Notes under the pieces: generated by a model
What the model was told of the DNA's origin: nothing
Seen by the model: the letters and a program-made list of their open reading frames with translations, nothing else
Database searches by the model: none
Assembly: GCA_003153055.1 (NCBI GenBank)
Contig: PMBV01000132.1
Coordinates: 208 to 6,771 of the forward strand
Length of the DNA: 6,564 nucleotides
Direction: 5' to 3'
DNA from: Myxococcales bacterium
GTDB taxonomy: Bacteria; Myxococcota; Myxococcia; Myxococcales; Myxococcaceae
Part shown: positions 1 through 6,394 of the stretch, one piece after another
Layout: each line of letters begins with the position of its first letter
How positions within the stretch are numbered: the first letter of the stretch is position 1
Program-made: the position numbers and the translations under genes

Positions 1-660
1 CCGCTGGCGGTGCTCAAGGAGCTCCTGGCGCTCACCCGAGACAAGAGCGTGTACGAGTTTCTCCAGCAGGAGATCGTCGATGGGTACCACGATCACGGCG
101 ACTTCGTGCGAGTGGTCGAAGGCCACTACCTCGACTCCGTCGACCGAGAAGTTCGCGAGTCGATGGGCCTGGTGAGCGAGAGCCAGTACCGAGATCTCTT
201 CGAGCGCTACGTGCAAACGGTGTCAGCCTGGGTGAAGGGCGAGCGGGTCGAGAACCGCCTCACCGGGCAGAGCGAGAAGCCCGATGAAGGGCGCCTGGGC
301 GAGTTCGAGGGCTTCGTCATGCAGAAGGGTGATGACCCTCGGGAGTTCCGCAAGGGCCTCATCGCCACCATCGGTGCCTGGCGCATCGACAACCCCGAAG
401 CCGACGTCGATTACGCCCGCATCTTCCCCGACCTGTTCAAGCGCCTCGCGGAGCACTTCTTCGAGGAGCGCAAGCGGCAGCTCAAGCGGAACGTCGAGAA
501 CATCTTGACATTCCTCTCCGATGAACGGTCGGCCCTCTCTCAGAAGGAACAACAGCAGGTGCGCTCGACCCTCGACGAGATGGCCAAGCGGTTCGGGTAC
601 ACCGACGGGTCAGCCCGCGACGCCATCGTCTTCCTGGTGAAGAAGCGCTACACGTCCTGA
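1..660 (+). CDS. prkA: PrkA-type serine protein kinase, C-terminal part (5' truncated by window)
   Basis: This is the C-terminal 219 residues of a PrkA/YeaG-type serine protein kinase; family members are about 640-690 residues with an N-terminal AAA+-like ATPase region. The frame is open from base 1, so the GTG at position 10 is almost certainly internal. Visible family features are the helical region ending in an acidic Tyr-Leu segment (GHYLDSVDREV, about residues 40-50 of the fragment), a block with the pattern TGQSEKPDEGRL (about 88-99) that matches the 'TGEEEEPDE' stretch of the family, and a C-terminal helical tail with FGYTDGSARDA. The kinase core lies upstream and is not visible. In the family, PrkA is a cytoplasmic stress, starvation or sporulation-associated kinase often encoded just before yeaH/yhbH and spoVR/ycgB genes; here the downstream neighbour is speD, 2 nt away. 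Base use resembles the neighbours. Assignment rests on remembered family patterns, so moderately high confidence. Confidence 0.85.
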   Translation, partial: PLAVLKELLALTRDKSVYEFLQQEIVDGYHDHGDFVRVVEGHYLDSVDREVRESMGLVSESQYRDLFERYVQTVSAWVKGERVENRLTGQSEKPDEGRLGEFEGFVMQKGDDPREFRKGLIATIGAWRIDNPEADVDYARIFPDLFKRLAEHFFEERKRQLKRNVENILTFLSDERSALSQKEQQQVRSTLDEMAKRFGYTDGSARDAIVFLVKKRYTS

Positions 661-662
661 GA

Positions 663-1016
663 ATGTCTGGCGCCTCGATCGCGACCCACACCCTCATCGA
701 GCTCTGGGGCGTGCCCTTCGAGGTACTCGATGACCCCCAGACCCTCGAAGCCGCCCTGCGCTTCGCCGCTGAATCCGCCCGCTGCGAGGTGAGGGGGGCG
801 ATCAGTCACCACTTCGAGCCCCAGGGAGCCTCGGTGGTGTTGCTGGTCTCCGAGAGTCACCTCTCGATTCACACCTGGCCCGAGCTGGGGTTCGCCGCTG
901 CCGATATTCTCACCTGCGGAGAGACCCTGCCCCAGGCGGGAGTCGCTGCGCTGCTGTCGCGGCTTTCGCCAACACGCAGCGAGGTGCGCACAATCCCTCG
1001 GGGGCCAAAGGTGTAA
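663..1016 (+). CDS. speD: S-adenosylmethionine decarboxylase proenzyme (prokaryotic class, SpeD/SpeH type)
   Basis: Decarboxylates S-adenosylmethionine to give the aminopropyl donor for spermidine synthesis in the cytoplasm. The 117-residue protein has the length of the short Thermotoga/Bacillus-type proenzyme, which self-cleaves into beta and alpha chains. The processing site is plain in ESHLSIHTWPE: cleavage is expected between E64 and S65, with S65 becoming the pyruvoyl group. The other family residues are present at the same spacing as in the Thermotoga enzyme: S57 and H70 (processing) and C85 in TCGET (catalysis). The N-terminal HTLIELWGV and C-terminal EVRTIPRGP blocks are also typical. 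ATG at 663 places the HTLIELWGV block seven residues in, as in relatives. It starts 2 nt after the prkA stop with no strong Shine-Dalgarno, suggesting co-transcription and translational coupling. No speE (spermidine synthase) is in the window. Confidence 0.95.
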   Translation: MSGASIATHTLIELWGVPFEVLDDPQTLEAALRFAAESARCEVRGAISHHFEPQGASVVLLVSESHLSIHTWPELGFAAADILTCGETLPQAGVAALLSRLSPTRSEVRTIPRGPKV

Positions 1017-1043
1017 ACCAGCCACAAAAGGGTCCTTCCTACC

Positions 1044-1073
1044 TTGACCGACAGGAGGCAGATCGAGGACAAT
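1044..1073 (+). promoter_or_regulatory. Candidate sigma70-type promoter for the ArsA-like ATPase gene
   Basis: In the 130-nt gap after speD there is TTGACC at 1044-1049 (five of six to the TTGACA -35 consensus) and GACAAT at 1068-1073 (four of six to TATAAT), separated by 18 bp. A start near 1080 would give a leader of about 67 nt before the ATG at 1147. The gap is the longest in the window and follows a complete gene, so a promoter is expected here. Single hexamer matches are common by chance, so confidence is moderate. No operator was recognised. Confidence 0.45.
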
Positions 1074-1086
1074 CCGGGCCCATTTC

Positions 1087-1126
1087 TGCCGGGCGAGCAC
1101 GAGCAGCCGGCTCGGAGGTCTCGGCA
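1087..1126 (+). other. Possible nested stem-loop in the leader of the ArsA-like gene
   Basis: An outer stem of 7 bp with one G-U pair can form between 1087-1093 (TGCCGGG) and 1120-1126 (CTCGGCA). Inside it a 5-bp hairpin can form between 1100-1104 (CGAGC) and 1110-1114 (GCTCG) with a 5-nt loop. It lies just downstream of the candidate promoter and about 6 nt before the ribosome binding site. There is no T-run, so it is not an intrinsic terminator, and no known riboswitch was recognised. In DNA this GC-rich such pairings arise often by chance. Confidence 0.2.
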
Positions 1127-1132
1127 GCGTTA

Positions 1133-1138
1133 GAGAGG
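1133..1138 (+). promoter_or_regulatory. Ribosome binding site of the ArsA-like gene
   Basis: GAGAGG lies 8 nt before the ATG at 1147, a normal Shine-Dalgarno distance, and supports that start. Confidence 0.6.
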
Positions 1139-1146
1139 CTCCACGA

Positions 1147-3081
1147 ATGAGTCACGGATCTGTCCTCCACTTCTTTGCCGGAAAAGGCGGCGCTGGCAAG
1201 ACCACATTGGCCGCTGCCCACGCGCTGAACCTGCTCGAAGACTCGGGGAAGGAGAGAATCCTGCTCCTGAGCCTCGAGAATGACGGCGGGTTGGGAGACT
1301 TGATCAAGAAGAAGCTGACCACGAAGCCCGCCAAGCTGGTCCCCGCCGCCAAGGGAGAAGGTGGGCTGTTCGTCGCCGAGCTCGATCAGCCGGCAGTGGC
1401 CGATGCGTTCCTTCGCCGGGCCCGGCCGCAGTTCCTGGAGGCCGCGGCCAAGGGCGCCGTGCTGAGCGAGGAAGACGTCAAGAAGGTGCTCGACGCGACC
1501 CTGTCCACCGGGGCCGAGTGGGGGCTGTTCTTCCACCTGCTGGACCTCCTCGAGAGCAAGGAGTGGGACCACATCGTCATTGATGGGCTTTCGACCACGC
1601 ACACCATTCGCCAGCTCGAGTACCCCACGCAGCTGCGCAAGCTGTTGGCGCTGGTGCGGGCCGAGCGGACGGTGCGGCCCTCCAAGAATGCCCAGCGGCC
1701 TCCGAGCCCGGTCGACGAGCTCGCCGCGCGCCTCGAGGCGGTGCAGGCGATGCTGAAGGACCCGGCGCGGTTCTCGATGCACGTGGTGGCCATCGCCGAG
1801 CCGGTGGCCGAGTCGCAGACCAAGCTGCTGATGCGGGTGCTGGGCGAGAAGGGCATTCCGGTCGCCGAGATTGTCACCGACATGATCGAGGACAAAAACC
1901 CGAGCCGCGAGGTGGCCAACCGTCGTGGGCTCCAGGCGCCGCACGTTCGCAAGTACCACACGCTGCACCCCAAGGTTGAGCTGCTCCAGCGCCGCATCGT
2001 GGGGCCGAGCACCCTCGACGAGGTCAAGCAGTTCGGCCGTGAATGGGCCAGCGGCAAAGAGACCAAGGCGCTGCAGTTCGCGCCAGCCGAGGCGCCCCCC
2101 GCCTTGGTGCGTGCACCGTCGATGCCTCCAGTGGCCGCGCCGCCGCTGCCTCCCACGCGGTTCATCTTCTTCGTCGGCTCCGGGGGAGTGGGAAAGAGCT
2201 CCTGCGCCGCCGCCGCCGCGGTCACCTTGACCGAGAAGGAAGGGCCGGTGTTGCTCATCTCCACCGATCCCTCGCACTCGCTGTCCGACGTGCTCCTCAG
2301 TCGGCTAACCGACACCGAGACGCAGGTGAAGGGCACCAAGGGCCTCTACGCCCGCGAGATCGACTTCGCGGCGTGGAACAACAACTTGAAGAAGAAGCTC
2401 AAGGAGTTGTTGGAGCCCCTGTTCGGCTCCGAGACCAAGGGCGAGCCCTTCGCACTGGACAAGGAGCTGCTCAGGAACCTCCTCGAGCTGGTGCCACCGG
2501 GCATGGACGAGTGGGCGGCCATGAGTGCCCTCACCGACGCGCTGGTGCAGGAGCGCTTCAAGCGCATCGTGATCGACCCCGCGCCGTCCTCCAACGCCCT
2601 GCGCATTCTCGAGCTGCCGGCGGTGGCCAGGGCCTGGTTCCTGGTGTTGCAGGCCGTGGCGACCCGGTTCAAGAACAAGGGTGCTGGGCCCCTGTTGGCC
2701 TGGCTCGACGCGCAGCTCAAGCACATCGAGCGCTTCGAGAAGGCGGTGATGAACCCCAACGAGTGCCGCTTCGTGGTGGTCACGCGGGGCGAGGAGCTCG
2801 GGGTGTCCGCTGCCGAGCGGCTGGCCGAGTACTTCCGCAGCCGGAAGCTCCCCGTCGAGCGCATCTTGGTGAACCGCGTGCTGCCCAAGACGACCGACGA
2901 GGTCACCGAGGAGCGGCGGAGAAACGAGCTCGAGGTCGCCAAGCTGGTCGAGAAGCGCATCGCGCTGCCGGTCACCATGGCACCCGCGCTCGGTCGCCAC
3001 CCGGCCGGGCTCCGTGAGCTCAAGGCGTTCCGCACCAGTTGGTACGCGCTGTCGGCGGTCTCCAAGACCAAGGCCGCGTAG
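1147..3081 (+). CDS. Tandem ArsA/Get3-superfamily P-loop ATPase with complementary degenerate halves
   Basis: A 644-residue protein with two ArsA/Get3-type ATPase domains joined by a Pro/Ala-rich linker (about 312-337). The N half (1-311) has an intact deviant Walker A, GKGGAGKTT at 12-20, with signature lysine K13 and P-loop K18; but its switch I is SLENDGGLGD (42-51) instead of the usual STDPAHSL type, its switch II is IDGLSTTHTIRQL (145-157), and the adenine-contacting Asn is replaced in IVTD (242-245). The C half (338-644) is the reverse: P-loop GSGGVGKSS (344-352) keeps K350 but has S345 where the signature lysine belongs, while switch I STDPSHSLSD (372-381), PPGMDEW (450-456) and the VNR motif (575-577) are intact; switch II is DPAPSSNALRILELP (477-491). 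No transmembrane segment or signal peptide is seen, so it is probably cytoplasmic. Only two cysteines occur (C353, C543) and no ars genes are nearby, so an arsenite pump ATPase is unlikely. Client and function are unknown; targeting or chaperone-like roles are conceivable by family analogy only. Gene boundaries are confident, function is not. Confidence 0.9.
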   Translation: MSHGSVLHFFAGKGGAGKTTLAAAHALNLLEDSGKERILLLSLENDGGLGDLIKKKLTTKPAKLVPAAKGEGGLFVAELDQPAVADAFLRRARPQFLEAAAKGAVLSEEDVKKVLDATLSTGAEWGLFFHLLDLLESKEWDHIVIDGLSTTHTIRQLEYPTQLRKLLALVRAERTVRPSKNAQRPPSPVDELAARLEAVQAMLKDPARFSMHVVAIAEPVAESQTKLLMRVLGEKGIPVAEIVTDMIEDKNPSREVANRRGLQAPHVRKYHTLHPKVELLQRRIVGPSTLDEVKQFGREWASGKETKALQFAPAEAPPALVRAPSMPPVAAPPLPPTRFIFFVGSGGVGKSSCAAAAAVTLTEKEGPVLLISTDPSHSLSDVLLSRLTDTETQVKGTKGLYAREIDFAAWNNNLKKKLKELLEPLFGSETKGEPFALDKELLRNLLELVPPGMDEWAAMSALTDALVQERFKRIVIDPAPSSNALRILELPAVARAWFLVLQAVATRFKNKGAGPLLAWLDAQLKHIERFEKAVMNPNECRFVVVTRGEELGVSAAERLAEYFRSRKLPVERILVNRVLPKTTDEVTEERRRNELEVAKLVEKRIALPVTMAPALGRHPAGLRELKAFRTSWYALSAVSKTKAA

Positions 3082-3093
3082 ACGACTGGAGCT

Positions 3094-3114
3094 CTTGGCG
3101 CAGGGCGCGCCGAG
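3094..3114 (+). terminator. Candidate hairpin terminator after the ArsA-like gene
   Basis: An 8-bp stem with one G-U pair can form between 3094-3101 (CTTGGCGC) and 3107-3114 (GCGCCGAG), with a 5-nt loop AGGGC. It begins 13 nt after the stop codon. Only a three-T run follows (3119-3121), so it is at best a weak intrinsic terminator, or a processing or pausing hairpin separating this gene from accA. Confidence 0.3.
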
Positions 3115-3162
3115 CCGCTTTGGCCTTGACCCGAGGGGGCCGTCGAGCGACACACGAAGCCG

Positions 3163-4122
3163 ATGGCCACCCCCCACGGATCCGCCCTGGAGTTCGAGCG
3201 CCCCCTCCTTGAGCTAGAGAAGAAGATCAACGAGCTCAAGTCCATCGGCGCGGTGGACATGACCGCCGAGATCGGCCGCCTCGAGAAGAAGGCTCGGCGG
3301 CTCCAAGAAGAGATGTTCTCTGACCTCTCGCGCTGGCAGATCGTGCAGCTGTCGCGGCACCCCGCGAGGCCGTACTTCCTCGACTACGTGGGGCAGCTGT
3401 TCACCGACTTCTGCGAGCTCGCGGGAGATCGGCACTTCGGGGAAGACCCATCGATCGTCGGTGGCTTCGCGCGACTCGGCGGAGAGCCGGTGATGGTGAT
3501 CGGCCACCAGAAGGGCCGCACCACCAAAGAGAACATGCTGCGGAACTTCGCCATGCCCCGGCCCGAGGGCTACCGCAAGGCGCGGCGGCTCATGGAGCTG
3601 GCGGCCCGGTTTCGCCGGCCCATCTTCACCTTCGTCGACACCATGGGCGCCTACCCGGGCCTCGGCGCCGAGGAGCGAGGTCAGGCCGAGGCCATCGCGG
3701 TCAACCTCGAGGTGATGGCGGGCCTCCCGGTGCCTGTCATCAGCACCGTCATCGGAGAAGGTGGCTCGGGCGGCGCCCTGGCCATCGGCGTCGGCAATCG
3801 CGTGCTGATGCTGGAATATTCTTACTACTCGGTGATCAGCCCCGAGGGCTGCGCGTCCATTCTCTTCCGTGACGCCAAGCATGCCGATCGCGCCGCGGAG
3901 GCGCTCAAGCTGACCGCCAAGGATCTCTTCGGTCTCAAGATCATCGACGAGGTCATCGTCGAGCCTCGTGGTGGGGCGCACCGTGATCCCCGGTTGGCCA
4001 TCGAGCGGGTGGGGGCGGCCCTCGAGCGCCACCTGGCCGAGCTCACGCCACTCTCCGCTGATGCACTCATCGCCGATCGCTACGCGAAGTTCAGGGCGAT
4101 GGGCTCCTTTCTCGGAAAGTAG
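3163..4122 (+). CDS. accA: Acetyl-CoA carboxylase carboxyltransferase subunit alpha
   Basis: Alpha subunit of the carboxyltransferase half of acetyl-CoA carboxylase. With AccD it moves the carboxyl group from carboxybiotin (on AccB) to acetyl-CoA, making malonyl-CoA for fatty acid synthesis in the cytoplasm. The 319-residue length equals that of E. coli AccA. Family landmarks run in order: the N-terminal helical segment with FERPLLELEKKI (12-23), WQIVQLSRHPARPY (58-71), ELAGDRHFGED, GHQKGRTTKENMLRNF, GAYPGLGAEERGQ (162-174), GEGGSGGALAIG (198-209) and SVISPEGCASIL (223-234). One oddity is FVDTMGAYPG (157-166), where relatives usually have DTPGAYPG. The ATG at 3163 is the first possible ATG/GTG/TTG after an in-frame TGA at 3127, fixing the start, although only a short GAAG precedes it. 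accD is not in the window. cmk follows after 2 nt. Confidence 0.97.
   Translation: MATPHGSALEFERPLLELEKKINELKSIGAVDMTAEIGRLEKKARRLQEEMFSDLSRWQIVQLSRHPARPYFLDYVGQLFTDFCELAGDRHFGEDPSIVGGFARLGGEPVMVIGHQKGRTTKENMLRNFAMPRPEGYRKARRLMELAARFRRPIFTFVDTMGAYPGLGAEERGQAEAIAVNLEVMAGLPVPVISTVIGEGGSGGALAIGVGNRVLMLEYSYYSVISPEGCASILFRDAKHADRAAEALKLTAKDLFGLKIIDEVIVEPRGGAHRDPRLAIERVGAALERHLAELTPLSADALIADRYAKFRAMGSFLGK
4114..4119 (+). promoter_or_regulatory. Ribosome binding site of cmk inside the end of accA
   Basis: GGAAAG in the last codons of accA lies 5 nt before the cmk ATG at 4125. Ribosomes finishing accA pass through this site, which fits translational coupling of the two genes. Confidence 0.5.
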
Positions 4123-4124
4123 CG

Positions 4125-4805
4125 ATGGATCGTCCGCTCATCGTCGCCATTGACGGGCCCGCGGGCGCCGGAAAATCCACCGTGGCCAAGAGCCTGGCCG
4201 CGCGCCTCGGGTTCTCGCTGGTGGACACTGGCGCCATCTACCGGTGCGTGGCCCTCAAGGCCCTGCGAGAGGGCATCGCGCTCGACGACGACGAGCGGCT
4301 GGGGCCCCTGGTCGATGGGCTCGAGGTGTCGTTCCAGATGAACGGGCCCAAGAACCACGTCTTCCTCGACGGCGAAGACGTGTCCGACGACATTCGCACG
4401 CCTTCGAATTCTCTCGCCGCGAGCAAGGTCGCCGGGAGGCCAGTGGTGCGCGCCCGCCTCCTCGGGCTCCAGCGGCGCCTGGGCCGGCAGGCGGCTCGTG
4501 GGGCGGTGTTGGAGGGCCGTGACATCGGGACGGTCGTGTTCCCCGACGCCGAGGTGAAGGTGTTCTTGATGGCCGACCCTCGCGTGCGCGCTGCCCGTCG
4601 CCACGAGGAGCTGAAGGCCAAGGGCGCGTCGAGCACGCTTGAGGCGGTGCTGGCCGAGCAGAACCAGCGCGACCGGGACGACTCGGAGCGAGAGGTGGCC
4701 CCGCTCACGCCCGCCGCCGACGCGGTGCAGCTCGACTCTTCGGCGATGGACGCCGGGAGCGTCGTGGAGCGGATAGAGTCTCTGGTCCGGGCCCACCTGA
4801 GGTAG
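4125..4805 (+). CDS. cmk: Cytidylate kinase (CMP/dCMP kinase)
   Basis: Transfers phosphate from ATP to CMP or dCMP, recycling cytidylates from RNA and phospholipid turnover and supplying CDP/dCDP, in the cytoplasm. The 226 residues match the usual bacterial length (227 in E. coli). The Walker A loop is GPAGAGKST (11-19), followed by VDTGAIYR (33-40), which contributes to CMP binding. The insert typical of bacterial CMP kinases spans about 63-100. EGRDIGTVVFPDA (130-142) carries the conserved Arg-Asp of the nucleotide-binding site, and the Arg/Asp-rich lid (QRDRDDSER, 181-189) precedes VAPLTPAADAV, another family block. No key residue appears missing. The start is 2 nt after the accA stop. In many bacteria cmk sits with aroA or rpsA; here accA is upstream and a Ser/Thr kinase gene downstream. 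Confidence 0.97.
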   Translation: MDRPLIVAIDGPAGAGKSTVAKSLAARLGFSLVDTGAIYRCVALKALREGIALDDDERLGPLVDGLEVSFQMNGPKNHVFLDGEDVSDDIRTPSNSLAASKVAGRPVVRARLLGLQRRLGRQAARGAVLEGRDIGTVVFPDAEVKVFLMADPRVRAARRHEELKAKGASSTLEAVLAEQNQRDRDDSEREVAPLTPAADAVQLDSSAMDAGSVVERIESLVRAHLR

Positions 4806-4823
4806 GGAGGTACTGGAGCGCTC

Positions 4824-4843
4824 GAGGAGGGGGTCGGATGTGA
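4824..4843 (+). promoter_or_regulatory. Strong Shine-Dalgarno with overlapping ATG-TGA start-stop at the kinase start
   Basis: A purine run GAGGAGGGGG occupies 4824-4833, the best ribosome binding site in the window. An ATG at 4838 is immediately followed by TGA at 4841-4843, so it can only make a start-stop mini-frame. The kinase GTG start at 4840 shares its first G with that ATG. AGGAGG (4825-4830) is 7 nt from the ATG and 9 nt from the GTG, so both starts are reachable and may compete. The kinase start is otherwise constrained by an in-frame TGA at 4798-4800, with only a CTG between. Confidence 0.6.
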
Positions 4844-6384
4844 AACTGACGACCGACGAATTCACGGGGAAGCAGCTCGGCAAGTACGAGGTGCTCTGCC
4901 GGCTGGCCGTGGGCGGCATGGCCGAGATCTTCCTCGGCTTTGGGCGCTTCGGCCCATTCCTCGGTCGCCCAGTCGTGCTCAAGCGGATCCTCCGGGAGCA
5001 GCGGGAAGACCCGGTCGCGCTCCAGATGTTGATCGACGAGGCCAAGCTGACGGCCACGCTGAGTCACCCCAACGTCGCCCAGGTGCTCGACCTCGAGATG
5101 GCGCGCGACGAGGTGGTGCTGGTGATTGAATTCATTCCCGGGGTCAATGCCGAGGAGGTCGTCGACGCCTATCAGGCCCGAGGGGAGCCCGTGCCGCTCG
5201 GCTTCGCGCTGGCGGCGACCCGGGAAGCAGCCGGCGGCCTGGCCCACGCACACGGCCACAAAGACTCCCGTGGGCAGCTGGTGCCGATCATCCATCGCGA
5301 CGTGACACCGCGGAACGTGATGGTGGACTTCGACGGCTCAGTGAAGGTGCTCGACTTCGGCATCGCCCGGGCCAAGGGCTCCGAGCGACGCACCCAGGTC
5401 GGCATGGTGCGGGGCACCACCGCGTACATGTCGCCCGAGCAAGCGGTGGGCAAGGATCTCGACCCACGCACCGACATCTTTTCCCTCGGGGTGGTCGCCC
5501 ACGAGCTGCTCACTGGCCAACGCCTGTTCTACAAGGGCAACCCGGCGCAAGAGATGGCGGCCGTCTACGAGGCCGAGATCCCCCTGCCGTCACGGGTCAA
5601 CCGACGCGTCTCCAAGGCGGTCGACCCGGTGGTGATGCGAGCCCTCGAACGCAAGCCCGAGCGGCGGTACCAGTCGGCGCTCGACCTCATTCGCGATCTG
5701 TCGCTGGCGGCCGGCAGCACCATGTGGACCAAGGAGCGCTGCGCCGAGATGGTCAAGGGCCAGTTCGCCTCTCGCCAAAAAGACATCGAGCGGCTCTTGG
5801 CTCGCATTCCCTCCTGGGGCTCCGACGCGGACGTCGGCGGGCGAACGCTCATCGGCCGCGGAGGGCCACTGCCGACGCACGCCGAGGACCTCGCTCCCAA
5901 GACGGTGCTGTCCCACGAGCCGATGGGCCAGCTTCGGGGGTCCAAGCCGGTGGCCGCCGAGCCCTCCGACGCGCCCCGGGTGCTCCGCGGGGTGAGGGCC
6001 AACGGCCCCGTGGAGACCGACCGGCCCACCGACCCCAAGCGCGAGGCGGTGGCCAAGCGGAGCAGCACCTCGACCCTGGTGGTCGCCGCGTTGGCGGCCT
6101 TGCTCCTCGGAGGCGCGGGTGGGGCGCTCATCTTCAAGTGGGCCCAGGATTCGAGCCCGCCGGCCATGAGCCGAGTGCTGATCGAGGCCGATCGCCCGAC
6201 CGAGGTCGTCCTCGAGGGGCAGAGTCTCGGGCGTACCCCGTTGACCGCCGTGTTTCCGGTTGGCCACCACGTGCTCCGATTGAAAGAGAACGGGGGGCGG
6301 GTGCACGCCTACGAGGTCGACGTGCTGCCCAGCGTCGAGAACACCTACCACGTGACGCTCGACTCGCTCAAAGAGGTGCCCTAA
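4840..6384 (+). CDS. Transmembrane Ser/Thr protein kinase with PEGA-type C-terminal domain
   Basis: A eukaryotic-type (Hanks) Ser/Thr kinase of 514 residues. The catalytic domain covers about 16-290: glycine-loop equivalent LAVGGMAEIF (22-31), ATP-anchoring K48 in VVLKRI, helix-C E67, catalytic loop HRDVTPRN (152-159) with D154 and N159, DFG at 172-174, activation segment with GTTAYMSPEQ (192-201), and DIFSLGVV (212-219). The Lys usual in HRDxKPxN is Thr156 here, a substitution I associate with myxobacterial kinases. The key catalytic residues are present, so it should be active. A cytoplasmic linker (about 310-407) contains Thr-rich spots (RTLIG, PKTVLS) that could be phosphorylated. One transmembrane helix lies at about 412-432, preceded by basic residues (KREAVAKR), placing the kinase inside. 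A PEGA-like domain (about 444-508, with LEGQSLGRTPL and VGHHVLRL) lies outside. GTG is the start, with a strong ribosome binding site. The signal and substrates are unknown. It follows cmk by 34 nt and precedes a peptidase gene by 10 nt. Confidence 0.96.
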   Translation: MKLTTDEFTGKQLGKYEVLCRLAVGGMAEIFLGFGRFGPFLGRPVVLKRILREQREDPVALQMLIDEAKLTATLSHPNVAQVLDLEMARDEVVLVIEFIPGVNAEEVVDAYQARGEPVPLGFALAATREAAGGLAHAHGHKDSRGQLVPIIHRDVTPRNVMVDFDGSVKVLDFGIARAKGSERRTQVGMVRGTTAYMSPEQAVGKDLDPRTDIFSLGVVAHELLTGQRLFYKGNPAQEMAAVYEAEIPLPSRVNRRVSKAVDPVVMRALERKPERRYQSALDLIRDLSLAAGSTMWTKERCAEMVKGQFASRQKDIERLLARIPSWGSDADVGGRTLIGRGGPLPTHAEDLAPKTVLSHEPMGQLRGSKPVAAEPSDAPRVLRGVRANGPVETDRPTDPKREAVAKRSSTSTLVVAALAALLLGGAGGALIFKWAQDSSPPAMSRVLIEADRPTEVVLEGQSLGRTPLTAVFPVGHHVLRLKENGGRVHAYEVDVLPSVENTYHVTLDSLKEVP

Positions 6385-6394
6385 GCCTCGGCGC

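Noticed and set aside
10..660. GTG at position 10 as the true start of the first gene
   Set aside because: The frame is open through base 1 and the translated region is the C-terminal part of a much longer family, so the gene starts upstream of the window.
1039..2277. Long minus-strand reading frame (412 codons) opposite the ArsA-like gene
   Set aside because: It overlaps a clear conserved gene along nearly its whole length, has low-complexity Gly/Arg/His/Leu composition and no recognisable motif. It is a GC-rich antisense shadow.
2043..3017. Plus-strand alternative frame (324 codons) inside the ArsA-like gene
   Set aside because: Ala/Arg/Gly-rich out-of-frame translation of a gene with intact P-loop motifs; no independent evidence.
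1147..3081. Arsenite efflux ATPase (arsA) as the name for the tandem ATPase
   Set aside because: There are only two cysteines, no triad like the metalloid-binding one of ArsA, degenerate motifs in each half, and no arsB, arsD or arsR nearby.
3126..3154. Full promoter for accA (TTGACC plus GACACA, 17-bp spacing)
   Set aside because: The -10 hexamer matches only two of six consensus bases, so I do not annotate it, though the -35-like box is noted as a finding.
4080..5057. Minus-strand reading frame (325 codons) across cmk and the kinase start
   Set aside because: It spans two well-supported genes and their junction, with no family motif; a shadow of codon bias.
4840..6384. Pseudokinase
   Set aside because: The catalytic Lys, helix-C Glu, HRD Asp, Asn and DFG Asp are all present; only the non-essential loop Lys is replaced.
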